Source of the DNA: JAEZBP01 sp963832725
Lineage (GTDB): Bacteria; Myxococcota_A; Polyangia; Polyangiales; Sandaracinaceae
Direction: 5' to 3'
DNA length: 64,000 nt
NCBI GenBank assembly: GCA_963832725.1
Contig: CAWHVG010000007.1
Coordinates: forward strand, 124,001-188,000
Part shown: positions 27,874 through 38,330 of the stretch, piece by piece
Position numbering within the stretch: position 1 is the stretch's first letter
Layout of the letters: each line of letters starts with the position of its first letter
Made by a program: the position numbers and the translations under genes
The notes under the pieces: model-generated
Told to the model about the DNA's origin: nothing
Seen by the model: the letters and a program-made list of their open reading frames with translations, nothing else
Database searches by the model: none

Positions 27874-29425
27874 GTGCGCGCGTCCCCCGTGCTCGCGATG
27901 GTCGGGGCGATCACCTGCATGGCCGGATGCTTCCAGGCGGCCTCTGGCGGAGGCATCGATGGACAGGTGCGCCAACCCGATGGCGGGAACATCGCGGATG
28001 ACGGCGGCGGCGGCACGCCAGGGCAAGACGCGGGGACCGCGGAGCGAGACGCTGGCCAGGGCGTGCACGACGGGGGCCAAGTCTTGCAGGACGCCGGACG
28101 GGACGCGCACGACGCGGGGCTGCCGCCCGCGTGCACCACGGACGGTACCTCGTGCGACGATGGAGATCCGTGCACGCTGCGCGATGCGTGCAGCGGCGGC
28201 GTGTGCGCAGGGGCGCCCGTGGCCTGCGCTGCGCCACCCGCCTCCACCTGCATCGATGCCAACACGTTGCGGACCTACAGCGCGACCGGCACCTGCTCGG
28301 CCGGTAGCTGCACCTACGCCTCTAGCGACGAGACCTGTCCGGTGGCCTGCTCGGGCGGTGCATGCAGCTGTTGGACGATCAGCACCGTCGACTCGGGCGT
28401 GACCAGCGACTCGATCAACGACGTCGGCTGGTACACCTCGCTCGCGCTCGACGCCTCCGGTGGCATCCACATCAGCTACTACGACTTCACCCATGGCGAC
28501 TTGAAGTACGCCTACAGGCCTTCGGGCGGGTCGTGGACCACCACGACCGTCGACTCCGGCACCCTCGACGACTTCGGCTTCGCCGCTGACGTCGGTTCGT
28601 ACTCTTCGCTCGCCGTCGATGGGTCCGGTGCGGTCAACATCAGCTACCACGACCGCAGCAACGACGCCCTGAAGTACGCGTACGAGCCTTCCGGCGGATC
28701 GTGGAGCACGGTCCAGGTCGAAGCGGGCGGCTCCGACTTCGGGACGTACACTTCGCTCGCGCTCGACAGCTCGGGTGACGCTCGAGTCGCCTTCACCGAC
28801 GGCGCAAGCGTCTTCTACGCAGTCAAGCTCCCCGGATCGCTGATCGAGTGGACGGACGCAGCCATGACCGACGACGACGCGCAGTATACCTCCCTCGCGC
28901 TCGACGCCTCGGGCGGCATCCACATCGGCTACTACGACGCCCTCGATGGCCGCCTCCAGTACATGTACAGCCCCGCTGGGGGCACGGCGTTCACCTCCAC
29001 CACCGTCGACGCCGGCGGCCACGTCGGCACATACACCTCGCTGGCCGTCGACGCCTCCGGTGCCATCCACATCAGCTACTACGACAGCACGAACGCCGAT
29101 TCTCAGGTACGCCTACGAGCCCGCAGGGGGATCGTGGACCACCTCCACGGTCGACTCCGGCGGCGACGTCGGCACAGACACCTCGCTGGCGGTCGACAGC
29201 GCGGGCGGCGTCCACATCAGCTACTACGACCGCACGAACGGTGATCTCCGGTACGCGTTCGAGCGCTCGGGCGGGGCGTGGACCACCTCCACGGTCGACT
29301 CCGCCGGCGAGGTCGGAATGTACACCTCGCTGGCGGTCGACAGCGCGGGCGGCGTCCACATCGGCTACTACGACCACACGCATGGCAGCCTCAAGTACGC
29401 CTACCGCCCACCCACCTGCCCGTGA
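27874..29425 (+). CDS. Lipoprotein with seven-bladed beta-propeller (frameshifted)
   Basis: GTG at 27874 begins a signal peptide with lipobox (AITCMAGCFQAA); an upstream in-frame GTG at 27787 is less likely. An Asp/Gly-rich linker and a Cys-rich module (DGTSCDDGDPCTLRDAC) follow. Then come seven repeats of about 45-50 residues built on YTSLALDASGGIHISYYD and LKYAYxPSGGSW. Repeat 3 is the most divergent. A frame change near 29102 in repeat 5 is needed to reach repeats 6 and 7 and the end YRPPTCP. Seven units fit one closed propeller. Probably a surface binding protein; ligand unknown. Confidence 0.7.
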
Positions 29426-29652
29426 CGGCACCGAGCGAGGGTGAGCCGACGTGACCTGCCGCTCGCGGAGGCCGAACGCCTCGGCGCGCGCGCCGTCGTG
29501 GACCTCCTCCACCACGACCGGCGACTCCTCCGGCACCCACGACACCAGCGCTTCGATCGCCCTCGACACGTCGGGTGGGATGCACGTCGCGTACGGCTCG
29601 AGGTGGGCGCGCCGGAGGCGCGCCCCAGGCAGAGCAGGGCCATCGACGCCGC
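29426..29652 (+). other. Remnant of a second beta-propeller gene
   Basis: A frame here includes STTTGDSSGTHDTSASIALD and TSGGMHVAYGS, matching one blade of the upstream protein. It is cut off by IS91 copy D at 29653. It is either a further truncated paralogue or a displaced part of the same gene. Confidence 0.5.
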
Positions 29653-30118
29653 CCGCTCTTCACGCCGAACGACCTGCCTCCGCTCGCGCCGCCGCCTCCG
29701 CCCAGCCGGCACCCTTGGCCGTGGCTCTTGAAGCGCGTGTTCGCGGTCGACATCGAGACCTGCCCGGTGCCCGGCTGCGCCGGCCGCATGCGCCTGGTCG
29801 AGGTCGCCACCGAGCCCGATGACATCGCGCGCGTCATGGCCGAGCTCGGCGGTGAAGACGCGGCCCGCGCACCGCCGCGACGACCTCTACCTTCTCCACC
29901 CGGACAGCTCCGACTCGCGTTCGGCTGAGCCCCTCAGCCCTGACGCCGGTGCACCGCTCCGTCCGCACGGCGTGAGTTCGACCCGTCAGTCTCTCCAGAT
30001 CGCACTTCGCCACGCTCCGACCGACCCTCTTGCGGCTCGCGAGGGGGTTCGCGCCGCCTCGCGTTGACCCGCCACCACCCGCGCCGTACCGTTTCCCGGG
30101 ATGAGAAGTCCTATCCGC
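29653..30118 (+). mobile_element. IS91-family element, copy D (strongly 5'-truncated)
   Basis: Only the last ~466 bases remain: from CCGCTCTTCACGCCGAACGAC, through the C-terminal transposase codons (LFTPNDLPPL to LRLAFG, stop 29928), to the invariant terminus at 30118. One 3' repeat unit, as in copy B. Confidence 0.88.
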
Positions 30119-30132
30119 TCACCCTCCCCTCC

Positions 30133-32260
30133 TCAGTCAGGAGTCTCCTCAGCCACATCCTCGTCGGCCGCATCTTCCCCGCCAGACGGCTGCAAGTCTT
30201 GCCACTCATCAGCGATCTCCTTCCAGTCGACGCTGCGCTCGACGGGCGCTCCACTCGCATCCTGCCCCGTCCAGACAGCCCAGTAGTCAGGATCCGAGGA
30301 CTGAGGACGATCTTCGGCGGGGAGATCACGCATCCGGGTGAGCACGGGAAGCTCCGATGCCCAGCCAAGCAGAATCGCATGCTGCGATGGAAGCGTCGGC
30401 AACTCACGCAAGAGCCCCCTGAGATTGTCGGGAACGAGACGCTTGACGAGCTCCTGATCCTTGTCGTTGCTGATCCTGTGTAGCAAGAAGGTATTGCACT
30501 GGGACAGCACCGTGGGAGAGAGCTCCGAGGGTCGCTGAGACGACAGGACCAGACCAAGACCAAACTTGCGACCTTCGCGAGCGATTCGCTCGAAGACCAT
30601 GCAGCAGATCGCCGCAGCGCTGTAGTTGTCGAGCGACCGCTTGTACTCCCTCACGAAGGTATGCGCTTCCTCCATCACCAGCACGGTGGGCAGCACGGTC
30701 CCATGCCGCTTTCGGTACCTTTGTAGCCCTTCGAAGACGACGCGGGCGACCACGGCCGTGACCACGTGCACGATCTCCGTTGGAACAAGGGAAAGATCGA
30801 GCACCGCGATCTCACCATCGGCGGCCCCGTCCTTTCCGACGTACTCCTCGAGCCATTCATGCAGGTGTGGCCCATCTTCACGTATGACGGACTTGATGCG
30901 ACGATCGGCCAGGAAGGTCCGAACGCGTGCGACCATGAAGTCGACGTACTGGCTCACGTTCTCCTGCTGAGCCAGCACTTCCAAGTGGTCGGCGAGATCA
31001 CTGCCATTGAATCGCAGCGGGGCATCCTCGTCGGACCCGTCCTGCGGGAGCAGCCCCCCCAACGTCTCAAGGCAACTTTGGAGAGCTGCGACAATTCGAG
31101 CCAATTGCTGTTTCGGGAACCGGTTTCCACCACACGGTACCTTTTCTATCGGGTTCCGGCTGCTCCGCCATGGCGTCGTCGATAGCATCGCAAACGGTAT
31201 TCAGCCCGACATCCGGCACTTCCCCATGGCGAGCGATGAGGTCAGTCCGAATCGTGTGCAACCTCGGCACGGTCTGCATCGGCTTGTCGCGGAGTGTGCC
31301 GGCGCTCCAGTCTCGACGAACCGTGGTCAGCGCAGACGAAACGTAGCGCCGCGCCGCCAGCCGCTTCTGTTCATCGCTCTCGGCGTCGATCCGCCTCCCT
31401 GACTTCACATCGCGCAGCGCGCGCCTGAGCAGCGGAGCTTGGGTCTTCGCGCTTGCCTGGGTAAACGAGACCCACTCCGCGCTGTTCCAGAACCAAAGTG
31501 GAACCTGCAGGGCTAGCGCGTCCTCGTCAGGCTCCACCTTGAAGACGCGTGCGCGCGGCCCGCCCTTCTCGCTGTTGAACGCGCGCGCATACTCGCCGTT
31601 CGGGTCCAACACGATGAAGCGGGCGTTGGACGGTCCCGACCCTCGCTCGTCTCGCGCGGCCTCCAGCGACCACCGAATGAGGCCTGCGACAGAGCACGAC
31701 TTCCCGCTTCCGGTGTTGCCGAGCACGGCGAGGTGGCGTCCGAAAAGCCGATCGGGATCGATGGCCACCTCGGCGTCCGCTGCCAAGGGGCTCGTGCCGA
31801 TCCTCACCCTGCGCGCCTCGCCGGACTCCACGATGGCTCGCAGCTGGGGCTCGGTCGGTAGCAGGACCGGCCCGCCCACCGAGGGCAAGAACCCGGCACC
31901 GCGGCGGAATGCATACTCGTCGTCCAGCCCGGGGCTCTTCCGCAGGGTCCCCACCGGGTTCGTGCTCATCCGGCGCAAGGGGTACGGCAGATCCACGACG
32001 CCGAAGTCCTTCACGCCGCGGCGCTTCGGAAACGGCGATCGCTCGACCGTCATCCACTCCACCTGCGCCACGAGGAACGCCTCGTCCACGGGGATCAGAA
32101 CGTACCCGTTCACCCGCGGAAAAGGACGGACATCTCCGGTATTGAGCGCGACGGCGTCCGGTGCGTCGATGTCGAGTAAGACCTTCACCTCATTCGGCGA
32201 GACGAAGTCCACCGACCCCACGCGGAGACTCTCCATTCGAGCGAAGGGGGTCTCGTTCAC
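30133..32260 (-). CDS. herA: HerA-family ATPase of a SIR2-HerA antiphage system (frameshifted)
   Basis: About 709 residues once a single frame change near 31130 is allowed. GTG start at 32260 overlaps the SIR2 stop. The N-terminal HAS-barrel-like region precedes Walker A GNTGSGKSCS (near residue 180). The second part has Walker B-like VLVMEEAHTF and SSQRPSELSPTVLSQC, typical of HerA/DUF87 hexameric translocases. In known SIR2-HerA (Nezha) systems the HerA hexamer assembles with SIR2 proteins and the complex depletes NAD or cuts DNA during phage attack. The frameshift falls between two well-conserved blocks and may be a sequencing error; otherwise the system is inactive. Confidence 0.82.
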
Positions 32261-33639
32261 GACTCCTCCGGCCGGCCTTCGGTGGTCCGCTCCACGGGAC
32301 GAGAGATCATCCCTCTCGCCTTCAGCAGGTCGGCCATTCGGAACGTGGTCCGATCGATGGCGGGCTTCGGCAGGTACCAGTCGACCAGTTGGACCAAGTC
32401 GCCGAGCTCGCTCCCAACGAGCAGAGAGACTTGTGCCGGGCGGCTCACCTTGCGGTAGAAGTCGACGATCCGGCCGAGCGGGTCGTTGTAGGCGATGATG
32501 ACCAAGTGAGTCGACGAGATGGTGAGCATGTCCTCGATGACCCGATTGATGTGCTCGTCACCAAAGCTGTACCCGTAGGTGAAGAGCGTGTGATTGGGTC
32601 GGCACGCCGCCGCGGCCAGGTCTCGAAACAGATCGACGTACGGATAGCCAGCCGTCTCCCTGTCCTTGGCGGCATTCGGGTAGATCATGAGGTTTCGTGC
32701 GTCTGCCTGGTCGAGCGCCGGAGCGTCCAGGTACGGCGCAACCTCGGCCGCGCCAAAGGGCACTCCGAGGCGGCGGATGGATGCATCCGCTTCGACCCAG
32801 TCAATCGACCCGTGCAGTTTTGTGAATCGGGCGACTCCCTCGAGGTAGCGCGGCTCGCCACGGATGCCGGGCGGGTTGTAATGGATGTCGAGATTCGAGC
32901 CGCGACGACCGAAAGACGGGTGCGAGGGCCCCTACGAACCGATTGAGGAGATGAAGGCCCGCGACGTCCGCGCCAGCTTCGATGAAGCGGTCGTAGTTGG
33001 TCGTGAAGATGTGGAGGCGATCACGCGTCCCGGTCCGACTGGCGAAGCTCATCAAGAAGGTCACGAGGTAGTTGAACGCGCGTGTACGTTCATCCTCGGC
33101 GGCCGCCACCGCTCCGGCTTCGCCCTTCAGGATGCTGGCCGCGAAGCTCTCGAGCGTCTTCTCCAGCCGCTCCCGCAGGTCCTCTGCCGCCTTGTGACGG
33201 AGGATCTCCAGACCGCGAAGTAACTCGTTGGCTACCCGCAGCTGGTCTTCGATGTTGCCTTCCCCACGTCCGCGCGCCTTTGCGGACTGCTTGACCTCAT
33301 CGTCGATGGCGTTCGCCATTTCCCCCGAGCCAAAGTCTGCCTTTGCCATGCCGGGTAGGGGGGCCTTGGCCGCCAGCCAATGGACTGCATGGGTGAGGCC
33401 CGACCCGATGAGGACCGACAGGTGCTCGGACTGGCACAAGGCGGTCAGCCAAGGCTCAATGCGCGTGCGCAGCTCTTCCCTAGAGACAGCGTCGCCGACT
33501 TTGGTCCATGACGCAGCGCCGGACTTGAGCAGGAATTCGGGGATCCTTCAGCGGCCTCGCTGTTCCGAGTCAGCACGAGGGGCTCTCGATCCTCGCGAAC
33601 CCGCAGCATCTGTTCGTCCTTCGACATCTCATCGACCAT
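32257..33639 (-). CDS. SIR2-domain effector of a SIR2-HerA antiphage system (two frameshifts)
   Basis: About 460 residues from ATG 33639 (GAGGGA upstream). Two compensating frame changes are needed, near 33545 and near 32905. Motifs in order: SVLIGSGLTHAVHW (nucleotide-binding loop), LHIFTTNYDRFIE (the Asn-containing motif), TKLHGSIDW (catalytic His), and LFTYGYSFGDEHINRVIEDML. These define SIR2_2-type NADases of defence systems. The stop overlaps the HerA start, so both are made together. No promoter is recognised. With the SIR2 frame broken the effector could not work; read-level checking is decisive. Confidence 0.8.
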
Positions 33640-34498
33640 CGACTTCCCTCAATCTCTCAGGGCACGGCTGCTGGTCCCCCAGCGGCACACGCGGTTGGCT
33701 CGGCTTTGCAGCCACCAGGGCGGGGGGAGGTGGTTGGCCATCGTGTTTGCTGCATGGTGCCTCGCATGCACCGCCGGTCTCATTGCGCGCCGCGCAACAA
33801 TAGCAGACATCAGAAAATTTCGACGTGCTTGTTTCCTCCCCGGCCCGGGTCGGTGCGAGGCAGCGGACACAAGCGGGTCTCGCTCTGGGTCTTCGGCTGG
33901 AACTCAGCGACCGCGTGGTCGGCTCCGTGCGTCGAAGCGCCCGACGACGTCCCGGCAGAGGAGATCGTGCTGGACTAGCCGGAAGGTGCCCCGCCTGGGC
34001 CCCGTGCAGTGGTCGAGGATAGGAGCGGCGCCTCAGACGTACTCGACCTCGAGCTCGCCCTCGCCGTCCTCGTCCTGGTGCGGCGGAGCGAGCGGCTCGG
34101 CGGCACCACGCCGTGCACGACGACGAGAGCGACGGATTCCAGCGAGCCCGGTCCTCTTGCGAGGACGCCCGTCGCGCTCGCCCTCCTCCCGGCAGACGTG
34201 TGCAGGGCCGTCGGGGGGCCGGACGGCGGGGGCCCAAGCCCCGAACTCGGTCGCCCGCGTCACGGTGCCGAGAATCGCCGTTTGATTCTCGGTGCCGGGA
34301 CGCTCGGCTGGCGACCGACGGAAAAGGCGCATCGCCCCCGACGGCCGGCCACCCGTCGGCCCCACCACCGTGCGGCCGAGCACGGGCCCTCAGACGTACT
34401 CGACCTCGAGCTCGCCCTCGTCGTCGTCGTCCTGGTGCGGCGGGGCGAGCGGCTCGGCGCGCGGCGCCGGGCGGTCGGGGTGCTCGGCGAGGATCCGC
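33640..34498. other. Gene-poor stretch with two copies of a minus-strand 3' end
   Basis: No complete gene is supported. 34031-34103 and 34389-34460 are direct copies of about 72 bases. On the minus strand both encode EPLAPPHQD, an acidic run and ELEVEYV followed by a stop, so they look like the 3' end of an unidentified gene present twice. A plus frame ending at 33978 (FGWNSATAWSAP, DVPAEEIVLD) may be another remnant. IS91 copy E cuts into the second one. Confidence 0.45.
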
Positions 34499-35732
34499 CG
34501 GCGCACCTGGTGGAGGAGGTGTTGCCGGCGGTGCCGATCCGCCAGTGGGTCTGCTCGCTTCCGTGGAGCGTGCGCTACGCGCTCGCGTACGACCGCCGGC
34601 TCTGCGCCGACGTGCTCGACGGCTTCATCGGGGCGCTCACTCGGTCGTTGCGCAGGCGGGCCAAGCGGCAGCTCGGGCTCTCGAGCGTGGAGGACGCCCT
34701 GGTCAGCGCGGTGACCTTCATCCAGCGGGTGGACAGCGCGCTGCGGATCAATCCGCACTTCCACACGATCGCGTTGGACGGGGCGTACGTCCGGGACGGT
34801 GAGGGTGAGCTCGTCTTCCACGCGCTGCCGGAGCCGAGCGGCGAGGAGGTCGCGCAGGTGGCGGAGTGGACGCACGCGTCGCTGGTGCGGGTGCTCGCGC
34901 GACACGGCCGCTCGCTCGACGGCGTGGAGGACGCGCCCGACCGGCTGCGGGACGAAGAGCCGGCGCTCGCGTCGTGCTACGCGGCGTCGGCGGCGGACGT
35001 GCAGCTCCTCGGCGAGGCCCCCGGACAGCGCACCAGCAAGCTCGTTCGACCGCTCCGCGTCGTCCCCTCGCCCACCGCGCCGGTCGCCGAGGTCGGCGAG
35101 GACGACGAGCACGCCGGAGGTGCGCGCAGTCAATGTGCATGCGAGGCAACGCGTTCGATGGCCGGGACCGCGTGCGGCTCGAGCGGCTTTGCCGCTACGT
35201 GGCTCGGCCGCCGCTCTCGCAGGAGCGGCTGTCGATGCACCCGGATGGGCGCGTGAAGCTGAGCTTCAAGGCGGCGTGGAAGGACGGCACCCACGCGGTC
35301 CTGCTCGATCCTCTCGACTTCGTCGCCCGGCTCTGCGCCCTCATCCCGCCGCCCCGCTTTCACATGACGCGCTACCACGGCGTGCTCGCCGGGCGTGCCA
35401 GCGCGCGCGCCGAGGTCGTGCCCGGACGCGCGCCGCCGCCCACGGAGGCGCAGTTGCCGCTCTTCACGCCGAACGACCTGCCTCCGCTCGCGCCGCCGCC
35501 TCCGCCCAGCCGGCACCCTTGGCCGTGGCTCTTGAAGCGCGTGTTCGCGGTCGACATCGAGACCTGCCCGGTGCCCGGCTGCGGCGGCCGCATGCGCCTG
35601 GTCGAGGTCGCCACCGAGCCCGATGACATCGCGCGCGTCATGGCCGAGCTCGGCGGTGACGACGCGGCGCGCGCACCGCCGCGACGACCTCTTCCTTCGC
35701 CTCCCGGACAGCTCCGACTCGCGTTCGGCTGA
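34499..35732 (+). pseudogene. IS91-family transposase fragment, copy E
   Basis: Encodes from AHLVEEVLPAVPIRQ onward. It has the same GCGAGGCAACG one-base change as copy C near 35145, which shifts the frame, then continues NAFDGRDRVRLERLCRYV to LRLAFG. It lacks the zinc domain and is frameshifted, so it is inactive. Confidence 0.82.
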
Positions 35733-35944
35733 GCCCCTCAGCCCTGACGCCGGTGCACCGCTCCGTCCGCACGGCGTGAGTTCGACCCGTCAGTCTCTCC
35801 AGATCGCACTTCGCCACGCTCCGACCGACCCTCTTGCGGCTCGCGAGGGGGTTCGCGCCGCCTCGCGAGGAGGTTCGCGCCGCCTCGCGTTGACCCGCCA
35901 CCACCCGCGCCGTACCGTTTCCCGGGATGAGAAGTCCTATCCGC
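34499..35944 (+). mobile_element. IS91-family element, copy E (5'-truncated)
   Basis: Homology begins at CGGCGCACCTGGTGGAGG, within the transposase just after the zinc domain, and ends at the invariant terminus at 35944. It has two 3' repeat units, like A and C. The internal linker is partly deleted, leaving EDDEHAGGARSQCAC. Two further partial termini follow. Confidence 0.87.
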
Positions 35945-35981
35945 TGAGAAGTCCTATCCGCGGATGAGAAGTCCTATCCGC
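35945..35981 (+). repeat. Two extra partial IS91 termini behind copy E
   Basis: Immediately after the copy E end come 17 bases (TGAGAAGTCCTATCCGC) and then 20 bases (GGATGAGAAGTCCTATCCGC), both in the same orientation. Three identical ends therefore lie in a row. Confidence 0.93.
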
Positions 35982-36053
35982 AGCGAGAGGTTCACGACAC
36001 CAAACCAGCGTATGGAAGGGCTACGCTCCTCTCGGGCCATTGCCGCGACGCGC

Positions 36054-36951
36054 ATGGATCCTCTCTCCGATGTGCTCTCCGTGCTCGAGTCGCGCAGGTA
36101 CGCCGCAGGCGCGTTCCAGCTCGGGCGCGACTTCGCCGTGCACTTCCCGCGACACGAGGGCATCAAGTGCTACGCCCTCGCATCGGGGGAGTGCTGGCTC
36201 TGCGTCGAGGGGATCGCCGAGCCCTTCGCGCTGAAGGCAGGCGAGTGCTTCCTTCTTCCGCGCGGCCTGCCTTTCCAGCTCACCACCTCGCTCTCGCTTC
36301 CTCGCGTCGACGCGGACGAGGCGCGTCGCAGGAGCACGAAGAGGGAGAGCGCGCCCGAAGGCCCCTCGATCGTCGGAGGCTATTTCCACATCGCGGGTCC
36401 TCACGCGGAGTTCCTCCTCGAGACGCTGCCTCCCGTCGTCCACATCCGCGACCAGGCGCAGACGGCGACGATGCGCTGGTCGCTCGAATCGACTGCACGA
36501 CGAGCTCCGATGCCCTCGCCCGGGCGGTGCGCTCATCGCGCAACAGCTCGCGTACACGATGCTCATCCAAGCGCTGCGCCTGCATCTGACGAACGCCGAC
36601 TTCCATGGCGTCGGCTGGCTCTCCGCGCTCGCCGACAAGCCCATGAGCGCGGCCCTCGGCTGCATGCACGACGAGCCAGCACATCCGTGGACGGTGCAAG
36701 AGCTGGCGTCGCGCGCGGGCATGTCGCGCTCCGTGTTCGCGCTTCGATTCAGGCAGACCGTCGGAACCACGCCGATGGAGTACCTCACGCGCTGGCGTAT
36801 GCTGCGCGCCGGCCACCAGCTGAGGAGCTCGAGCGACTCGATCTCCGAGATCGCCGTCTCGCTCGGCTACGAGTCCGAGAGCGCGTTTCGCCGCGCCTTC
36901 CGCGTCGTGATGGGCTCCTCGCCTCGCGCGTATGCCCGTCAGGCGCGCTGA
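36054..36951 (+). CDS. AraC-family regulator with cupin-type sensor domain (frameshifted)
   Basis: ATG 36054 gives MDPLSDVLSVLESRRYAAG, the usual start of AraC proteins with an N-terminal cupin_6 domain. The sensor region is FAVHFPRHEGIKCYALASG and FLLPRGLPFQL. A frame change near 36490 is needed to continue as AQQLAYTMLIQALRLHL. Two helix-turn-helix units follow: VQELASRAGMSRSVFALRF and EIAVSLGYESESAFRRAFR. It lies just upstream of the oxidoreductase gene on the same strand and probably regulates it. Confidence 0.8.
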
Positions 36952-37042
36952 GCCGGACGATCGCGTCGATCGTACGGACGCCCTGACCTCGTCCGCGTCG
37001 CACGTCGCGCTTAGGTTCTCTCCCTCACGAGAGGACCACGAC

Positions 37043-38080
37043 ATGACTCAGCTCGACACGACGTTCGACGCGCTCGCGCTGCCCACCGCGGGCGCGAGCG
37101 TCACGCTCCAGAAGAAGACGATCCCTGCGCTCGGCGACGACGAGCTGCTCGTTCGCGTCGCGTACGCATCGATCAACAAGATGGATCCGGCGCTCGCGCG
37201 TCGAAACGTGTTCCAGCTCCCCGAGCCCTACGTGCTCGGATTCGACTTTAGCGGCGAGGTCGTTCGCGTCGGCGCGGCGGCGCAGGCTTCGTTCTCGGTG
37301 GGCGATGCCGTGTTCGGCCGCACCGCGCGCGGTGGTTGCTTCGCCGAGAGGGTCGTCGCCAAGGCCGACGACACGCTGCATCGCGGATCCATCCCCGCCG
37401 CCGAGGCGAGCACGTACGGGATCGCGTACCTCACCGCGTACGAGTCGATGGTGATGACGGCGAAGGTCCAAGAGCGCGCCGGTCGCTGGATCTACGTGGC
37501 CGGCGCTGGCGGCGGTGTCGGTCACTTCGCGGCGCAGCTCGCGCGACTTCATGGGCTGCGCGTGATCGGCTCGGCCGGCAAGCCGGACACGCTTCGCCTC
37601 TTGCGTGAGCTCGAGCTCGACGCCGTGATCGATTACGGCCAGCAAGACGTCGTCGCCGAGGTGCGGCGCATCACCGGCGGCCGCGGAGCCGACATGGTCT
37701 ACGACTCCACGTACACGCAGGCTTCGTACGAGCAGTCGACGCAGTCTGTCGCTCCCGGCGGCGAGTACGTCCGCCTCGGCACCGAGCTGCAGCTCCAGCG
37801 CTCCGGCGCGACCGACATGACGGCGGCAGTGCGGTCGCGCGGCGCCGAGATGATCATCGCCGACCTCGGTCGCTACGCAGTCGATCCGCAGTACCGAGCG
37901 CGGATGCCCGAGGTCATGGAGGGCCAGCGCCGCGCGATCGGCTGGTACGACGAAGGAAAGCTGCGTCCGCGCATCACGCAGACCGTGCCTTTCGAGGCAG
38001 CGGCGCTCCAGAAAGCCTTCGACGACTTCTGGAGCGGCGCGAACAACGTCGGCAAGGTCGTCGTGCGTTGCAGCCGATGA
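37043..38080 (+). CDS. Zinc-independent MDR/quinone oxidoreductase-like dehydrogenase
   Basis: 345 residues, intact. N-terminal GroES-like domain (DELLVRVAYASINKMDPALARR, YVLGFDFSGEVVRVG), then a Rossmann domain with AGAGGGVGHFAAQLARLHG as the NADPH-binding loop, and VIDYGQQDVVAEVRRITGGRGADMVYD. No structural-zinc Cys cluster is present, fitting the quinone oxidoreductase branch. Reaction: NAD(P)H-dependent reduction of a quinone or enone, substrate unknown. Its stop overlaps the ATG of the IS91-like fragment that follows. Confidence 0.82.
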   Translation: MTQLDTTFDALALPTAGASVTLQKKTIPALGDDELLVRVAYASINKMDPALARRNVFQLPEPYVLGFDFSGEVVRVGAAAQASFSVGDAVFGRTARGGCFAERVVAKADDTLHRGSIPAAEASTYGIAYLTAYESMVMTAKVQERAGRWIYVAGAGGGVGHFAAQLARLHGLRVIGSAGKPDTLRLLRELELDAVIDYGQQDVVAEVRRITGGRGADMVYDSTYTQASYEQSTQSVAPGGEYVRLGTELQLQRSGATDMTAAVRSRGAEMIIADLGRYAVDPQYRARMPEVMEGQRRAIGWYDEGKLRPRITQTVPFEAAALQKAFDDFWSGANNVGKVVVRCSR

Positions 38081-38330
38081 CGATCAGAAAGCGCGATCGA
38101 CGAGACTTCCTCGCCGCGCGCGAGGAGGCGGGCGCGAGCATGCCGAGGTTCGTGAAGGACGAGCTGTTCGCTTTCGTGCGCTGCGGCGTGGCCGCGCATG
38201 GCGTGGCGCGCTTTCGGTGCTCGGCCTGCAACGCGAGCCGGCTCGTGGCGCTCAGCGCCGACGCTCGACGAGATGGCCGAGCTCACGACGCGCATCGCCG
38301 AGCGCGTGACGCGGATGCTCGCTTTGGCGC
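38077..38330 (+). pseudogene. Zinc-domain remnant of a different IS91-family transposase
   Basis: The ATG overlaps the oxidoreductase stop. The frame reads RRDFLAAREEAGASMPRFV and KDELFAFVRCGVAAHG, then RFRCSACNASRLVALSAD, matching the layout of the IS91 zinc domain but clearly diverged from copies A-E. After a frame change MAELTTRIAERVTRMLAL follows. It is then joined directly to the truncated cytochrome sequence, with a short shared TCGTGG at the junction. Confidence 0.6.

Noticed and set aside
32257..33639. SIR2 gene as two unrelated hypothetical genes
   Set aside because: Reading across the frame change reveals the missing TKLHGSIDW motif, so it is one SIR2 gene.
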